From NCBI RefSeq assembly GCF_036492425.1, contig NZ_AP025298.1, positions 62,001-126,000 on the forward strand: a DNA stretch of 64,000 bases. The letters run 5' to 3'. This document shows, piece after piece, positions 63,302-64,000 of this stretch. The DNA comes from Persicobacter psychrovividus. Lineage in GTDB: Bacteria; Bacteroidota; Bacteroidia; Cytophagales; Cyclobacteriaceae. The notes beneath the pieces are model-generated. The model did not search any database and was not told the origin of the DNA. It worked only from the letters and a program-made list of their open reading frames with translations. Every line of letters begins with the position of its first letter. Within the stretch, counting starts at the first letter, position 1. The translations under genes and the position numbers were made by a program.

Positions 63302-64000
63302 ATGTTAAAAAAACTTTACTTATTTATTGCACTCCTATTTATCTCTGGTCGCTTGCTTGCACAAGCTCAGGTGGTAAAAGGGGTGGTCAAAGACTCCAAA
63401 GGAGAGGCTTTGCCAGGAGTAAACGTAATCATCCAAGGGAAGGCACAAGGTAGTGTTACAGACTTCAGTGGGAACTATACCCTTTCGGGTCTGGCTCCTA
63501 CTGATACGCTGGTTTACAGCTACATTGGTTATACTTCAGCAAAAGCGGCAGTAAACCACCAGCAAACCATCAATATGGTGCTTAACGAAAACCTGGAGCA
63601 ACTTAATGAAGTGGTTGTGGTTGGTTATGGTGCGGTCAAAAAAGATGACATGACTGGAGCTGTCAACACCCTAAAAGCTTCGGATCTGCCTGAGCGTCCT
63701 TCCGCAAACGTTGGCGCTTTGCTTCAAGGGCAAGCAGCAGGTTTGCAGGTGACCAATAATACTGGACAACCAGGGAGCTCGGTCAGTATTCGATTGCGTG
63801 GGGTAACTTCTACCTCAGGTTCCAACAGCCCATTGGTGGTCGTTGACGGATTCCCCTTGGGAGATGCTGGAGGGCTCAACCAGATTAACCCTTCTGATAT
63901 CGAAACTTTCAACGTACTGAAAGATGCTTCAGCAACAGCGATTTACGGTTCACGTGGGGCAAATGGGGTGATCATGATTACCACAAAATCAGGGAAAAAA
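63302..64000 (+). CDS. SusC-type TonB-dependent receptor (partial, runs off the window)
   Basis: The first 233 codons of an outer-membrane receptor, open to the right edge. After a signal peptide (LYLFIALLFISGRLLAQA) comes a CarboxypepD_reg-like domain (VVKGVVKDSKGEALPGVNVIIQG and DFSGNYTLSGL), then the TonB box region EVVVVGYGAVKKDDMTG and the plug domain (VGALLQGQAAGLQVTNNTGQPG, LRGVTSTSGSNSPLVVVDGFPLG, DIETFNVLKDASATAIYGSRGANGVIMITTK). It imports glycan pieces with a SusD partner expected downstream. Divergent from the GH130 operon. Confidence 0.93.
   Translation, partial: MLKKLYLFIALLFISGRLLAQAQVVKGVVKDSKGEALPGVNVIIQGKAQGSVTDFSGNYTLSGLAPTDTLVYSYIGYTSAKAAVNHQQTINMVLNENLEQLNEVVVVGYGAVKKDDMTGAVNTLKASDLPERPSANVGALLQGQAAGLQVTNNTGQPGSSVSIRLRGVTSTSGSNSPLVVVDGFPLGDAGGLNQINPSDIETFNVLKDASATAIYGSRGANGVIMITTKSGKK

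Overview
The window reads as a chromosome segment of a Bacteroidota organism. The evidence is a SusC-type TonB-dependent receptor, promoters of the TTG-N20-TAnnTTTG type, DUF4251 and DUF2625 proteins, a flexirubin-type aryl polyene cluster, and little Shine-Dalgarno signal. The mix of a flexirubin-like pigment, a BspA-like lipoprotein and glycan-degrading genes would suit a marine Cytophagales/Flammeovirga-type bacterium, but the exact taxon is inference. No rRNA, tRNA or CRISPR was seen.

Layout. (1) 0-6.5 kb: the tail of one AAA/PD-(D/E)XK protein and a complete paralogue beside it, small secreted or membrane proteins, and an SDR-AraC-membrane protein operon. (2) 7-11.2 kb: a transporter-like outer-membrane protein, a DcaP-type porin and a secreted M20 peptidase; two promoter regions carry the same 63-bp element. 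(3) 13.1-35.7 kb: 22 tightly packed minus-strand genes forming a flexirubin-type aryl polyene cluster. A tyrosine ammonia-lyase supplies the starter, a ligase activates it, and ketosynthases, a chain-length factor, ketoreductase, dehydratases and two ACPs build the polyene. A methyltransferase, a desaturase-like oxidoreductase, several acyltransferases, a glycosyltransferase, LolA, a lipoprotein and an MMPL-acyltransferase-methyltransferase fusion tailor and export it. A TTG-N20-TATATTTG promoter precedes the first gene. The dialkylresorcinol genes darA/darB are not in this window. (4) 35.7-38.2 kb: an AT-rich stretch with no convincing gene. (5) 38-49.5 kb: secreted proteins, then a periplasmic amidase, three outer-membrane barrel-like proteins, a transmembrane Ser/Thr kinase, an ECF sigma factor of the kinase-linked type and a DUF4251 protein. 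Four transcription units here carry the same TTAGGG-N17-CCCAGTG box, a candidate promoter for the sigma factor. Two copies of a 109-110 bp MITE with 9-bp target duplications lie in the same region. (6) 49.6-50 kb: a decayed ISL3-type transposase. (7) 50-54.6 kb: an AraC regulator and an activase-glycyl radical enzyme-cupin operon whose active site (GCNW) lacks the usual GCxE signature. (8) 54.7-64 kb: a GH47 alpha-mannosidase, a BspA-like lipoprotein, a GH130-GH-A hydrolase-sodium symporter operon, and the start of a divergent SusC receptor that runs off the window. Together these suggest a mannoside or N-glycan utilisation locus.

The strongest leads for new biology are the kinase/ECF sigma regulon with its box, the MITE, the twin 63-bp element, the unassigned glycyl radical enzyme and the polyene cluster lacking local dar genes.
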